Below, piece after piece: positions 1 through 12,240 of a stretch of 64,000 nt of DNA. Origin of the DNA: Gnetum montanum (Eukaryota; Streptophyta; Gnetopsida; Gnetales; Gnetaceae). Position 1 is the first letter of the stretch, and every line of letters begins with the position of its first letter. Location: the NCBI GenBank assembly GCA_015680685.1, contig MNCI01020716.1, positions 94,333 to 158,332 of the forward strand. Direction: 5' to 3'. The translations under genes were made by a program, and so were the position numbers. The notes under the pieces were generated by a model. It was not told the origin of the DNA and did no database searches. It saw only the letters and a program-made list of their open reading frames with translations.

Positions 1-559
1 ATTTTAACATTCCTTAAGAAATATGATATTAAAATAAACATAATTTTATTTTAGAAATATTAATCAATAAGCAACTTTATGCATTTCTAAATAAATTACC
101 AAAATTTTAAAATTCATAAAAATTTTGGTAATTTTAATCCCAAAAATATTTTTAAAATGCCAAAATAATTTAATTTGTAAGAATTGAATAAAATTTAGCA
201 TAAATTAAATTTCAAAATTTTATCTAATCTAAATTTCAAAAAATTATTTAGCATGATTTCAGAAAACAACATGTCGTTTTTGCAAAGAACTGCACATTTC
301 ATAACTTCAAAACGACATGCTATTTAGCTACTATAAAAATGGTGTTGTTTTAAAGCTTCCTTAAATGCAAAATCTAGCATCATGTTTCATGTTTCAAATC
401 ACCAAATTATTAGAAATTTAACCCACTAATGATTTCTAACATTATTTTTCACAAATAATCATTGAAAAATAAATTCTACCAATTCAAACCATTGTAGAAA
501 ACTTTATTAATAGAAACCTCATCTGAATAAGTTCTAAGCATCAAGAAAGAGACCTAATT
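1..559 (-). mobile_element. copia copy A, 5' leader (cut by window edge)
   Basis: AT-rich non-coding stretch matching positions 31084-31670 at high identity by eye, where it is the untranslated leader between primer binding site and gag of a minus-strand copia element. No open frame is seen. It contains a perfect 14-bp inverted repeat at 95-108 and 119-132. The rest of this copy lies left of the window. Confidence 0.8.
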
Positions 560-572
560 GGCTTCGATACCA
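560..572 (-). other. Primer binding site of copia copy A (initiator Met tRNA type)
   Basis: On the minus strand this reads TGGTATCGAAGCC, close to the TGGTATCAGAGC site that most plant copia elements use to pair with initiator methionine tRNA. It lies two bases from the LTR end at 575. It fixes the element as minus strand. Confidence 0.75.
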
Positions 573-574
573 AA

Positions 575-1134
575 TGTAAGAAAATTTTGCTATAAAACAT
601 TGATCAAAGCATGCATTTAACTAAATTGCAAAAAATCACCAAAATGCAAAAATAAACCAAAAACCAACCTCCAGCCATTGATGCTCTTGTTTGGATTGCA
701 TAAACATGTTTCAAAAAGTGTTTTGGATTCTTCTATGGCACTAACACTCAACAACAACAATGATGTACGCACACTCTGAGTGTTTGTGATAGGGACCCAA
801 AAGTTGTAACACTGTGATGAGTTTGATATTTTTTGGTGCTTGTTTTTTTTCTCATCAAGAACATTTTATAGGTTAGAAACTAAGTTACCAAGGATTAACT
901 TCTAGTTTAGATGGAAAATATGAGACCATTTTTATGAAAACCATTACAAGAAATTTAATTGGTCTCAAATTTGAAACCATTTGTTCCTCATATGGCATAA
1001 AGGATTATATTAAAACTTTCCATAGCATGTAAATAGTTACATTGAAACTTTCAATAATGCGTAAATGATTAGATTGAAACTTTCATAAACAGTTATTTTC
1101 AAAATTTTTATAATGTGTACATAGTTACATTGAA
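575..1134 (-). mobile_element. copia copy A, 5' LTR, truncated
   Basis: Starts TGTAAG on the plus strand and matches the copia LTRs at 31685-32324 and 15046-15312. It should run to a TTTACA end but breaks off near 1134, where sequence switches directly into the interior of the G1-A LTR. The short repeated phrase around ACTTTCAAT at the switch is shared by both partners, so a microhomology deletion is likely. The tail (about 960-1134) consists of degenerate repeats containing ATTGAAACTTTC. Confidence 0.75.
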
Positions 1135-3161
1135 ACTTTCAATGAGAGCTGTCATGCAACCTTTAAATTATTATCATCTATCAATAGAACCCCCTCTCCT
1201 CATAATGATGACCCCTACTCATATTTGGTTTTTGGGTTTTGATCCTCTCCTTTCTTCTAAAATTATGACCGTTAATTATATTTTGCTTAACTTCTACTTG
1301 AAGCATTATTATATGTACAAAAGAAAATACAAGCAACATTTAAGGGGTTGTTATAAGAACTAGATGATGGTACATGATACTAACATGAAAAAACATTTTA
1401 TAGAACTTAATTAGAATTTGTGTGACATATTATCGAATGAAATAAAACCCATAACTTAACCTTTCCAAATCAAACATTTGGATTTGAAACTAGCCCTAAT
1501 TTTTTAAAATCTATATAACCTCAGGATTCTATGTACCTAGACTTAAGTAACGCAAAGGCCACACTAAAATGTGGCATTGTTGACATAAACTATCCACACA
1601 AAACCATTATGCTAAATATTTGTAAATTTAGATTTATATTCTATATAAGAGAGATGCTCCTCTCAGCATTGTAGACATTGTCAAGATATCATATCCATCT
1701 AAAATAACATTCAGCATCTCTAGGAAGTTGCAAGGTGAAGTTAGTTAATTCTTAGAGGGTTTTGATAACTTAGAGTTCTAATATATCTTCTTCTCAGTCC
1801 CTGAAGTTAGGCTTTACTTTCAAAAGCATATCAATGAATGATATGGAGGATGCATATTATCCTTACTTGGATACACAACTCAAAGATATGTTGGATGAAT
1901 AATTAAAAATAGGAGTTGAAGCTATAAATTTGGATTCAAACACAATAACAAACATTACTAAAAATATCAATGGCCCATCAAATAAGGAGCCAACTAGTGT
2001 GGTAGTAGGCATTTCGTGAGAGTCATGGTTGTGGTGGGCAACATGGGCAACACGTGTCCCTAATGTGCAAGCGATGGCAGAGGTGAACATAACCAACAAT
2101 GGTGGACATGGGCAAGTGACAGATGTGGGCATTCATAACAGCAGCAAAAAGAGGTTGATAAGAGGGGAAGTCATCAACAAGCAAGAGGGGAAGACATCGC
2201 TCGAGGTCTCCCACTCACTAGTAGTAGATGACAGTCAAAAGGTGGTAGCACATGGTGTCAAATTATAAACAATGATGGCACATAGGGATGACAATTATCT
2301 CTTAGCCTCCCCCTCTCCCATCAATAGGTACATCAATAATGGCACATGGAAAGTGTGCACATGCTAGATAGACAATGGGTGATTAGAGCAAGGCCTCTCA
2401 CTCCTAGTGATCGATGGGCAAATGATGTTTGTGGTAGCAACATTTACGACAACTTCCAATGGTTGCAACATGTGCATTCATCAACAAGTGCATGGTAGTT
2501 AGCTACCAATAGTGAGTAGGTGTGAACTTCCATGGAAATGATGAATGTAGGTGGCACATGGTGATGTTGTAGGGGGCATGAGATAGTGAGCATGGTGTGC
2601 AATGATGGCATGTAAACAGTGGTGGACGGTGGTAACCGATGGCAGACATGGTACACAGTGATGCAAATTAGAGGCACAGATGGCAATGGAAATGATATGA
2701 GCTAGTAGCAACCAATGGACAATAGGAGCCTATAAATAGTAACAAGCATGATAGACAATGATGCACAACAAAGGCATGAATAACAATGTTAGGCAACACA
2801 TAACAAAAATGGTAGTGCATGTCAGCAATGGTGGTAGGTGGCAGTAGTAGCGATGGTAGTGCATTCTTGCATAGTAGGGTTTTCTTTTTTTTTTCTTTTT
2901 TTTGCAACAATAAGGTTTTCTAGTATCCAATGGGCACCACCAACAGCAACAATGTTGCGAGCAAACACAACAAATGGCAAAAAATGACAAAAGCATGATG
3001 GCAAGGAGGTATGATCCCTATTTAATCATTTAATGTCACATAGTCCTCTGTAGCTAAGACTATTTCCTAGTTTCCATACCCATACTGGAGGCACCCTAGG
3101 TGATAGTCTCCATAAACAAGTTTTACCAAGTATTGATGTGTCCAAAATTTATGCATCAACA
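1135..3161 (+). mobile_element. Gypsy G1-A, left (5') LTR, 5'-truncated
   Basis: Matches the second LTR at 8340-10381 and the G1-B LTR at 33284-35391. The family ends are TGTTGATG and CATCAACA, a perfect 8-bp inverted repeat. The first ~130 bp are missing at the junction with the copia LTR; the 3' end CATCAACA is intact at 3154-3161. A TATA-like CTATAAATAG lies near 2731. The middle (about 2000-3000) is biased towards ATGG/GTGG triplets, which creates several spurious antisense open frames. Confidence 0.85.
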
Positions 3162-3167
3162 CCCTTT

Positions 3168-3185
3168 TGGTGCTAATAAGAGAGC
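3168..3185 (+). other. Primer binding site of G1-A (decayed)
   Basis: TGGTGCTAATAAGAGAGC begins six bases after the LTR end. It aligns with TGGCACTAGAAGAAGGGC in G1-B (35398) and with TGGCACTAGAAGGAGGGC in element U, so it is a decayed form of one site. I do not name the tRNA. Confidence 0.65.
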
Positions 3186-3783
3186 TAGTTTTCCAACATC
3201 TATTTTCCCTATATGTTTCTAAAAATATTAGTTTATCTATTTTTTCCTATTGATTTTCACTATCTATTTCTATTTTTTCTTTCCTATTTTCATTCCTATT
3301 TCTATTCTTAGTTACCAATTTATAGATTCTAAAGATTTCTATTTTTTTGGTTTTTGAAAATTTCTATTGTCTATTCTTGTTAACATTCATCTATTTTTAG
3401 TTCTCGTTCCAAAAAAACAATTTATTTTCCTATTTCAATTTCTGATTAGGTTACCTAAAACCTTTAGTGGCCTATTTCTGATACTGGTTCTAGTTAATGA
3501 TAATATATTTTCAATTTTATTACTCTATTTTAGTTTCATTTTCAAATCTCCAAATTTATACTCTGGCAATCCTTACCTTAGCTCCAACTTTGGTGAGGTG
3601 ATTCAAATCATTCCACTTTTAATTCACTTTTCTAAAATTTTACAATTTTTTGTTTTGTTTACAATTTGGATTTTTCTTTTAAAAATAAAAATAAATAAAT
3701 AAATATAGTATTTAAATATTTTTCCATTTTCATTAATTTTTACAATTTATTAGCATTTTAAATTTCCTGTTATTTTTCATTTT
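3186..3783 (+). other. G1-A 5' leader, T-rich
   Basis: Very T-rich, low-complexity leader between PBS and gag, with the same layout in G1-B (35416-36012). Frames reading F, L, I and S arise from base bias and are not taken as genes. Confidence 0.7.
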
Positions 3784-5400
3784 ATGTGTGAATCATCCTA
3801 TAAAACATCTCAACAAAGAGCTTCTACTCCTACCCCTAGTTGACCAGCTACTCATCATTTCACTTTAAGAAAACAACAAACCTTGCATTTCCCAAGCTCT
3901 ATCCTTAGAAGGATTTGAACTAGGATGGTAACCAATCAACCTCCAGCTCCCTTGGTGAGTAACCCCTTTAACTTTACAAACTATCATGATATTCCAAAAT
4001 TACTTGAAAACCTAACTTTGTTCTTTGATCCCACAACCCCTACTAGTGATGCCCACCAACATATACAATGTTTTGAAACCTTATTAAGAATCCATAACAT
4101 TATCCAAAAATACATAGCATGTAGGATATTTGTGACAACTTTCAGAACCAAAGCCACCCAATGGTCTTTGATGCTCCCTAATGCCTTTACCAACTCATGT
4201 CAAGAATTTAAAAATAAGTTCATGCTTTAGTTCTATAAGTTCACTAGACTGGCCTTAGCATTAAGCACCTTTACAAGCTTAAGAAAATTACTTAGGGAGA
4301 ATGTTTGGGATTACAATCTAAGATTCTTCCATCAACTTTCTTATGTGCCAAGTGAGATACGTTCACAACCTGGTGGCATTCTCAATTTTTACTTGTCTAG
4401 CATTGACCAATTCTTTGCCTATTCCATTAAATCTAATCCCAACATAACATAAATACAAGGAGAAATGGCTAAAGCCATTGAGTTAGAACAAATTATCCTC
4501 ATGAATAACATTCAAACTCAATTTGGAATGATGAGTGTTAGTAACCCTATGCAATCTAGTGCTCTACCTTTACCAATTTTCCCAATGACCAATACTATGT
4601 TTCAAACTCCTTTGCCCTTTCAACTAACAATTATTTTTAAAGTTTAGCATATTCTTCCTTTCTACCATCTAATATTGATTTAAATGATGACCATTCAAAA
4701 GACTTAATTCAATCCATCATGAAACCAAATGGAATATCTAATCCTATTGGGCCTACAACTCAAACTCAAAATCAAATGATCTAGATACTAACTTCACTTC
4801 AAAAACTTTCTAATGAAGTAGTTGAATTAAAGTGAAATAATAACAAGGTTCCTATATAATCTGAAAAGCCAAGTACATTAATCAGTGATTATTATTGTTG
4901 TCTCCATAACACTATGCAACATTTTGAGAAAACTTGTTCTCAATTTTTAGCATTATACGATGACAATGCCCAAAGTCAACAAAACCCCAATTATGGTCTT
5001 GAACATGCCCCATGAAACAGAAAGTGAAAAATTTCCTTCATTTGAACAAGTCATGGTAAGTGATCCCAACCTACATAACACTTGCTACCATAGACTTTGT
5101 AACATTATGAACACCCCACATCAACAAACTAGGAATAATCCTTATACTCCTCCAAATAGACAAACTCCTAGTTAAAATAACACCAATAATCAAACCGGGT
5201 CATCTAAAAAAAACATCCCACAATGACGAAACTCCCTTTCTATACTTAGAAGAACTCCATAAGAAGCCAAAGATGAACATAATACTTATGATCTAGTTGA
5301 GAATTTGAAAAGAGTACAAGCCAACATTTCAATGTATGATCTTCTATATTTTAATGAAATGAAAGATGTGATTCAAAAATAGTTGATACACCTAAAACCA
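3784..5400 (+). pseudogene. G1-A gag, degenerate
   Basis: Gag packages the element RNA. The frame starts at an ATG matching the G1-B gag start at 36013 and is soon interrupted. The clearest part, 3925-4230, encodes FNFTNYHDIP, then SDAHQHIQCFETLL and KATQWSLMLPNA, ending EFKNKFML; this is the Retrotrans_gag pattern of a capsid region with a W before the EF..KF motif. The reading continues in other frames through 4240-4650 (LRENVWDYNLRFF) and on to about 5170. Stops and frameshifts are numerous. No zinc knuckle of standard spacing was seen. Gag and protease would be one polyprotein in the ancestor. Confidence 0.8.
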
Positions 5401-5426
5401 ATAAATAAAAATCTCCAACAACCAAA

Positions 5427-6029
5427 ATGCAAGGTCATTTTTCAAAAAGTCCTAATTCATTAGCAATACAAAATTCATGTAATCACATGTTAAATAAGAA
5501 AGACCAACCTTCCTTTCTAACAACTTTGATCATGTTAGGAAAGATTATGCATAATTGCTTAATGGATTTTGGTGCAACTGTTAGTGTCATGCCACTTAAG
5601 ATATATAAAACATTAGGAGCATAAATGATAACATAAGCAAGAAGTGCGATACAACTTGATGGATCTAATGTACCTCTGGTAGGATCATTAAAAGGAGTGA
5701 AAGTACAACTTAAATAGTACCATACATTTACATGTTATATGAATATCTCAGTAGTTGATATGCCATCCACTTATGGTGTGCTTTTATCTATGACTTTTGG
5801 AGCCATGTTTGGAAGCTTCTTTAGGTCAAATCTCTCAGAATTATTAATTTCAATTAAAGGAATGTTTAAATATATGGTTATACCAAGAGAGCCTTTCTAT
5901 AAACAAGCGGTAACAACTTTTGATCAACAAAATCAATCTTTGGAAAATAAAAATATTAATATTTATATTGGAGTTATTGAAGTTGGGCTTGGCAAAAATG
6001 TTATAAATGACCATGAGAGTAAAACCTAA
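5427..6029 (+). pseudogene. G1-A aspartic protease and following segment, degenerate
   Basis: Retropepsin processes the polyprotein. The active-site region reads LMDFGATVSVMPLKIY, matching the plant gypsy pattern LxDxGAxxSVMPL with the D-[ST]-G replaced by D-F-G. After a break, 5739-6029 encodes DMPSTYGVLLSMTFGAMFG and IPREPFYKQAV, the segment that follows protease in Tat/Athila-type elements. At least one stop separates the two halves. In G1-B the same gene is split by element U. Confidence 0.75.
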
Positions 6030-6179
6030 GAAATAAATCCTTTGCTTCTAGTGAATGTGAAGAAATCTATGAAGATACCTTGCCTTATTATCAACATGAT
6101 AAAAAAAACATCTCTTTTGGGTAACTAGCCACCATCAGGAGAGGATAAAGATATAAATGAGATTCTAACCATTAAAATA

Positions 6180-6985
6180 TTAGAAGGTGTGCCAAATTTT
6201 AAGGCTATATCCATTGAAAACATTCCTAGAGAAATAAATTATGTTCCTGATTTATCAGTTCAAATGGCCACTACTTTAGATGTCCATTTAGACACATGCT
6301 TGGGATTCTAAAATAATTATTCAAAAGGTTAACTCTTATTCTATTGCAAATAATATATTTTCTTTCCAAGTGTTGATGATGATAATCATATTCATGTATT
6401 TTTATTTTCTAATGGTAAATTTAGTGATTAATGTTTTAAAGTCTCTTAAATTAATGAAGAAATTATGTCAAAGGATGTCATACTTTTCAAATAATATCTC
6501 TCTTAAAATAGCAACTAGAGAATATTTATTTGATGACTTATAGAAACTTAAACTTGTTAGACCTAAGATTAAAACTTGGATGAAAGAAGAAATTGATTAA
6601 ACTTTTAGAATCTAAAATTATTTATCTTGTGAACCATTCAAGTTGGACATCAAATTTAGTGCATGTTAGAAAATGTTTATGCATTGTTTTTTGTAGCCTT
6701 AATCATCAAGAAATTTTTAAAAGATGATTTGATAAGAAATATATAGGTAAAGTCTTTAAAATAGGATATCTAGTCGTAAAATGAAATAGAGAATTTGGTT
6801 AAATAGGTCCTCAAAGTAAGTTTTCTCCTATGTGGTTAGGCCCATACCATGTTACAGATGTCTTAGATCCCAATGTGTACAAAATTGCTAATTTGCAAGG
6901 GTAAAAATTAAATAAAAATTTTAATGAATTTCATTTAAAGAATTTCTACTCAGGTGCCCCACATGGACACTTGGTAGAATTATAA
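6180..6985 (+). pseudogene. G1-A collapsed pol remnant
   Basis: Three pol scraps sit close together in an unusual order. First comes an RNase H-like end (ENIPRE near 6215, then QMATTLDV). Next is a reverse transcriptase N-terminus near 6540-6700 (RPK, MKEEID, SSWTSNLVHVRK). Last is an integrase C-terminus near 6745-6980 (KFSPMWLGPYHV, then NEFHLKNFYS and APHGHLVE). The catalytic core of reverse transcriptase (YxDD) and the integrase DDE core are absent, so the copy cannot encode its own replication. G1-B has the same arrangement at 46230-47035, so the collapse predates the duplication. Confidence 0.7.
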
Positions 6986-8339
6986 TCTCATGCTTTCTTC
7001 CCTTTCATCATGCATTTCATTTGTATATAGTTGCATTTGCATATTTTCTTTACATTTCCATCATTTGTTCCTTACCATATTAGTTTTGGTTCGATTTGTA
7101 CTTTTCATATGAGTTTAGTAATCATTATGATTATTTGAGTTACTAGGCATTGGGTCATCATAGCACCATTTGAAAATAATGCAAGTATAATTCTCTATAT
7201 GCTATATCATATTACTATTATATAAAATCTCCTTATATGATATACTTTAATATTTTATTGATTCTTCCCAATCTCTTTCAAGGTAAAGCTTTATTAGTTA
7301 TCTTAGATTATGGAGGATGGAAACTATGCTAACTTATCATGTTCAAGTAAATGTAGGATATGTGAGTTTGAAGAATGGTTAGCGAAAATCACTAGGTGAC
7401 CATGGAAAATTCCATTTTCCCTCTCATAATCCTCAGCCCTCAAGTGTGATGACCCATGGCTATCCTATGAGCAATAAGGTGAAATATGTTTATCTCCACT
7501 TGAGAACCTTTAGCCACCCAAGAAACCTACTATGATGGCATCTAGATTGTAATTAAAAGGTAAATACATGAGGGTTGAACTATACCATGGGAAAAATTCC
7601 AAAAAACCATGTCTTTGTTAGTGTAGCTAATCAGCCAGACTTGTGTTGGAATTCCTATGTTAAAAATGAAGTACACCATGAGCAAAGTTTCCTCAAGAAA
7701 AAAAAAGACAAAAGAAGAAGAATGAAGACCATGTTCATTAGCAGTGTAATAAGTTCCTAAGTATGATGGGATCTAGCAGCAATCCTCACCCTAGCATCCA
7801 TTCCCCTTTTAAACCTATTTTCCAAAATTCAAGAAAAATAAAAGGGAGAAAAGAAAATAATCCCTTTTCACCCATTTCCTTTCTAAATGTCAGAAAAAGA
7901 AAAAAAAGAGACCCAAGTTAAAATCTAAAAGTTGTGACTAACTATGATCTAAGATAAGCTTATCCTCTTCATTAACTTTACTATAAGTATTGTTCTCAAA
8001 GTAGTCCACATTTACTTTTACCTTGTGAGAAGATTGGGAATGAGATCTTAATTATATATATATGTATCTATGTAGTTAAGGTTATGATTTATAAAGATTA
8101 TACATTTTGATCCTAATTAAATAAAATGGTGTGGTAAGGGTGGCCCATGTCTAGTTCTCTCTTGATTATATGGTTATTTTAATCATGTTTAGATCAGTAT
8201 AATTCACTTTAAAATTTCAATTTGTCTACATTTTATGATCTTTTTGATCCTCTATCTTTACATCTCCTTTTAAAATTTCTATAGTTTTTTTTTTTTTGGT
8301 TTCTTACACTTGCATGCAATTTCTACTTTGGCGGCTAAG
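6986..8339 (+). other. G1-A 3' untranslated region
   Basis: Non-coding stretch between the integrase remnant and the right LTR, matched by G1-B at 47040-48717 (around the solo LTR). No frame of interest and no convincing polypurine tract next to 8340. An A-rich purine stretch lies near 7693-7730. Confidence 0.6.
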
Positions 8340-10381
8340 TGTTGATGCCAATGTTTCCCATGTTAGTCGTGGGGCCATGACTTATTGGTCTAATCACCAA
8401 GGTATGGTTTCACAATTTGAATATGGTTCTTTCAATGAGAGGTACCATGCAACCTTTAAATTATATTCATCTATCAATAGAATCCCATCTCCTCACAATG
8501 ATGACCCGTACTTATAGTTTGGTTTTGGGTTTTGATCTTCCCTTTCCTCTAAAATGATGATCCCTAATTATATTTTACTTAACTTCTACTTAAAGCATTA
8601 TTATATGTACAAAAGAAAATATAAAAAACATTTAAGAGGTTGTTATAAGAACTAGATGATGGTACATATCACCAACATGAAAAAAAAACTTTTATAGAAC
8701 TTAATTGAAATTTTTGTGACATATTATCCAATGAAATCAAACCCATAACTTAACCTTTCTAAATCAAACATTTAGATTTGACACTAGCCCTAATTTTTTT
8801 AAATTTATAAACCTTAGGATTCTATGTATGTAGACTTAAGTCATGCTAAGGCCCCACTACAATGAGGTGTTGTTGGCATAAGTTGCTTACACAAAACCCC
8901 TATGCTAAATATTTCTAAATTTAGATTTATATTCTATGTAAGAGAGACAATCCTCTTGACATTATAGAAATTTTTAGGATATCATATCCATCTGAAATAA
9001 CATTCAACATCTCTAGGAAGTTGCAATGTGAAGTTCATTAATTCTCAAAGGGTTTTGATAGCTCAGAGTTCAAATATATCTTCTTCTTAGTCCTTCAAGT
9101 TAACTTTCACTTTCAATAACATATGAATGAAAGATATGGAGGGTGCATATTGTCCTTACTTGAATAAACAACTCAAAGATATGTTGGATGAAGAATTAAA
9201 AATATGAGTTGAAGCTGTAAATTTGGATTCAAACATAATAATAAACATTACTAAAAATATCAATGGCCCATCAAATAAGGAGCTAGCTAGCACAATAGTA
9301 GGTGTTTCATGGGAGTCATGGCAGTGGTGGGTAATGTGGGCAACATGAGTAACCTATGTGCAAGTAGTGGTACATGTGGATGTAATTGATGGTGGTGGAC
9401 ATGGTTGAGTGGTAGACATGGGCATTCATAACAGTGGTGGGGAGCGACTTATAAGAGGGGAAGCAGTCAGCAAAAAAGAGGGGAAAACATCATCAGAGGT
9501 CTCCTACTCACTAGTTGTGGATGGGAGTCAGAAGGTGGCAACACATAGTGTCAAAAAGTAAATAGCAGCAACGCATGGGGATGATGATCATCTCTTGGCT
9601 TCCCTCTCTGTTGTCAATAGGCATGTCAATAGGGCATGTAGACAACATGCATGTGGTAGGTAGTCACTAGGCAATTAGAACAAGGTCTCTCTCTCTTGGC
9701 GATTAGCGAGCAAAGGGCATTTGTGGCAGTAGCATCCACAATAGATTCTAATGGCTACAACATGTGCATGCATCAATAGGATCATGGCAATCAACTACTG
9801 GTGATGAGCAGGTGTGAACAACTATGGAAATGGTGAATGTAGGAAGCATGTGGTGATGTTGCAGGAAACATGCCGTAGCAATCGTAGCATGCAACGATGA
9901 CACATGAACAATAGTAGATGATGGTAACTAAGGGCAAAAGCAATAGATGGCAGTGCATTTTAAAGGTGCAAATGACAGAGGTAGTGGTGTGAGCCGGTAG
10001 TAGCTGATGCGTAATAAGAGCCTATGGATGGCAACAAGAATCAAGTGTGATAGACAATAATGCATGCCAATGATAGTAACAAATGGAAGTAATGGCAATG
10101 GTGGCAACACATTCTTGCACAATGGTGTTTTTTTATATAAAGGTAGTAGGGTTTTTTGCTCGATAGCAACAATGTTGTGAGTAGTGATAGGCAATAGTGG
10201 TGAATGATACCATCTCAACAACAAGGGGGTAGGATCCCTATTTAATTATTTAATGTCACATATCTCTCTTTAGATGAGACTATTACTAGGTTTCCATGCC
10301 CATACGGGAGGTAGCCTATGCAATAGTCTCCCTAAATGAGTTTTTGTAAGTGTTGATGTGTCCAAAATTTACACATCAAGA
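8340..10381 (+). mobile_element. Gypsy G1-A, right (3') LTR
   Basis: Full-length LTR of 2042 bp, starting TGTTGATG and ending CATCAAGA (one change from the family end CATCAACA). It is clearly diverged from the left LTR, so the element is old. The next five bases, ATGGC at 10382-10386, are the apparent target-site copy; the same ATGGC stands immediately before the G1-B LTR at 33279-33283. The left target copy of G1-A itself has been deleted. Confidence 0.85.
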
Positions 10382-10386
10382 ATGGC

Positions 10387-12240
10387 ATCCTAAAATAAAA
10401 TGGGCTGCCATATTTATGTAAGTGGTGTAAAAACTTATTCAACCATGTTTTTGTAAGAAAGAATTAGAAATAAAAAAATGAAATTGCAAACCATGTAGCC
10501 TACCATCATATTCATCTATTGAGTAGCACAAAAACTGACTCATCAATTTTCTCATCGCATTCATGAACCTTTAATAGTATGAAGTTGTTGCAGCATGTGT
10601 GCCAATCATTCTCCTATTATAAATAATTTAAACATCATTTCAAAAGAAAAAAAATCAATTGTCTTTGACTATGATTTGTTTGTAGTCATAAATATGAACC
10701 ATTCAGCATGCCAAAACCTTTTATCTTGATTTATTCCCTATGCTACCACAAACACCTATAAGGCTGCAATGCACATTTAAATGCTCAATTTCCAAAAATA
10801 TTTGCAAAAGAAATTTTAACATGGAAAAATTGAAGAAATAAGATACTATGATTAGATCTATTCTACCATCTAGAGACATTAACTATATTTTCACCCAAAA
10901 GGTCAAAATTGTTAATTGTTAACTAATTAATAACTAACTCTAACATATTTTTTTAAACTTGGTATCTTAGGTTTCCTTATATTGTAAATAATAGTTTGTT
11001 AGTTGGAATTTCACAGAGACCACCACTATACCTCTTGTATTATTATCTAAATTCTACCAAAGTATTGTGCTAACTGTATGTCCTCCAAACTTAAAATGTG
11101 GTAGTCTAATTTACTTTCAAAATAATGAGATGATTCTTTTTATAATCCATAATTTTGAGTATCACAAATTCTAAATTTATTATATTTTTTATTTTTTCAA
11201 ATTTCAAATTTATAAAGTTAACATCTTGTATTGCTTTTCATGTTTGGATGCAAATCTAATAGAATCTTCATTTCTTTTTTATTACAAATGCCTCAAGATT
11301 TATGGGTTTTAGCTACTCAAATTTTTTATGCTTAAATGCATTGTACCTTAATTAATATCACATTATTTTGATAAATTTGTATGCTTGGTTTTGTTTATAG
11401 TATTAATAAAGGATTTATAGACCCTCAACTAATTTTTATATGCTTGCCCTTGTGGGGCCTCTCTTGGCAGGATGAATATTGAGCCTTGAGGGAACAAGGA
11501 TATATAGTTAGTGTAATACTTGTAACACTAATCAAACTATGCTATCGTCATAAATAAAATATGAGAGAATGCTCATTAATACTTGTCAAAACATTTATAG
11601 GAGGTAGGAAGTTCATATATGAATTTAAATATTAATTGGTGCCATCACTTACATCCTAGAAAATTTGCTAAATATGAAGTTTAAATATATTGCTTTGCTT
11701 GTAAGAAGTTAACTACAAGGTCATTTATTTGGTTCATATTTTTTGAATATAGATATAAATCCAAGTAACTAAAGAAATAAGAGTTTTTAAACATTAAAAA
11801 AGGACATAAAAATAGAAGGCAATCATTGTAATGGAAAATGGGCAAGCTAAATAACAAGATACTTCATGTAATCAATGATGTAGAGCCTACTTGTTAAGGT
11901 ACGTAATATTTATCCTAAATTCACATAGTTTGATTCCAATGTATTAATTAATATATAAAAATTGATTAAAATTTTAGTTTAATAAATAATAAATAATTAG
12001 ATAAAATAAATATACTTATCAAAATTTATGCATTACATTTAAGGATTTTAATATTAAAATATAATTGTACTCAACCTTTAAATTTAAGTTTTTCATTATA
12101 AGCTTCCCTTCGAGATGGATACATTTGTTGACATATCCTTATATTAAAAATTAAAATAATTCAAGTCAATAGTTTAATGTATCAAACCCATGTTTGAGTT
12201 CAATTAATTAAAAAATGCATTAGTTAGTAAGTGTAGGCAT
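10387..12240. other. Unassigned AT-rich spacer
   Basis: No coding frame, LTR ends, PBS or homology to other parts of the window were recognised. It begins at the right flank of G1-A and is probably older host sequence or an unrecognised repeat. Confidence 0.5.

Noticed and set aside
1863-3004. Overlapping antisense open frames in the G1-A LTR
   Set aside because: They lie in an ATGG/GTGG-biased LTR region; frames differ between the three LTR copies and show no domain.
3367-3702. Hydrophobic open frame of 111 residues
   Set aside because: T-rich leader sequence reading F, L and I; its counterpart in G1-B reflects the duplication only.
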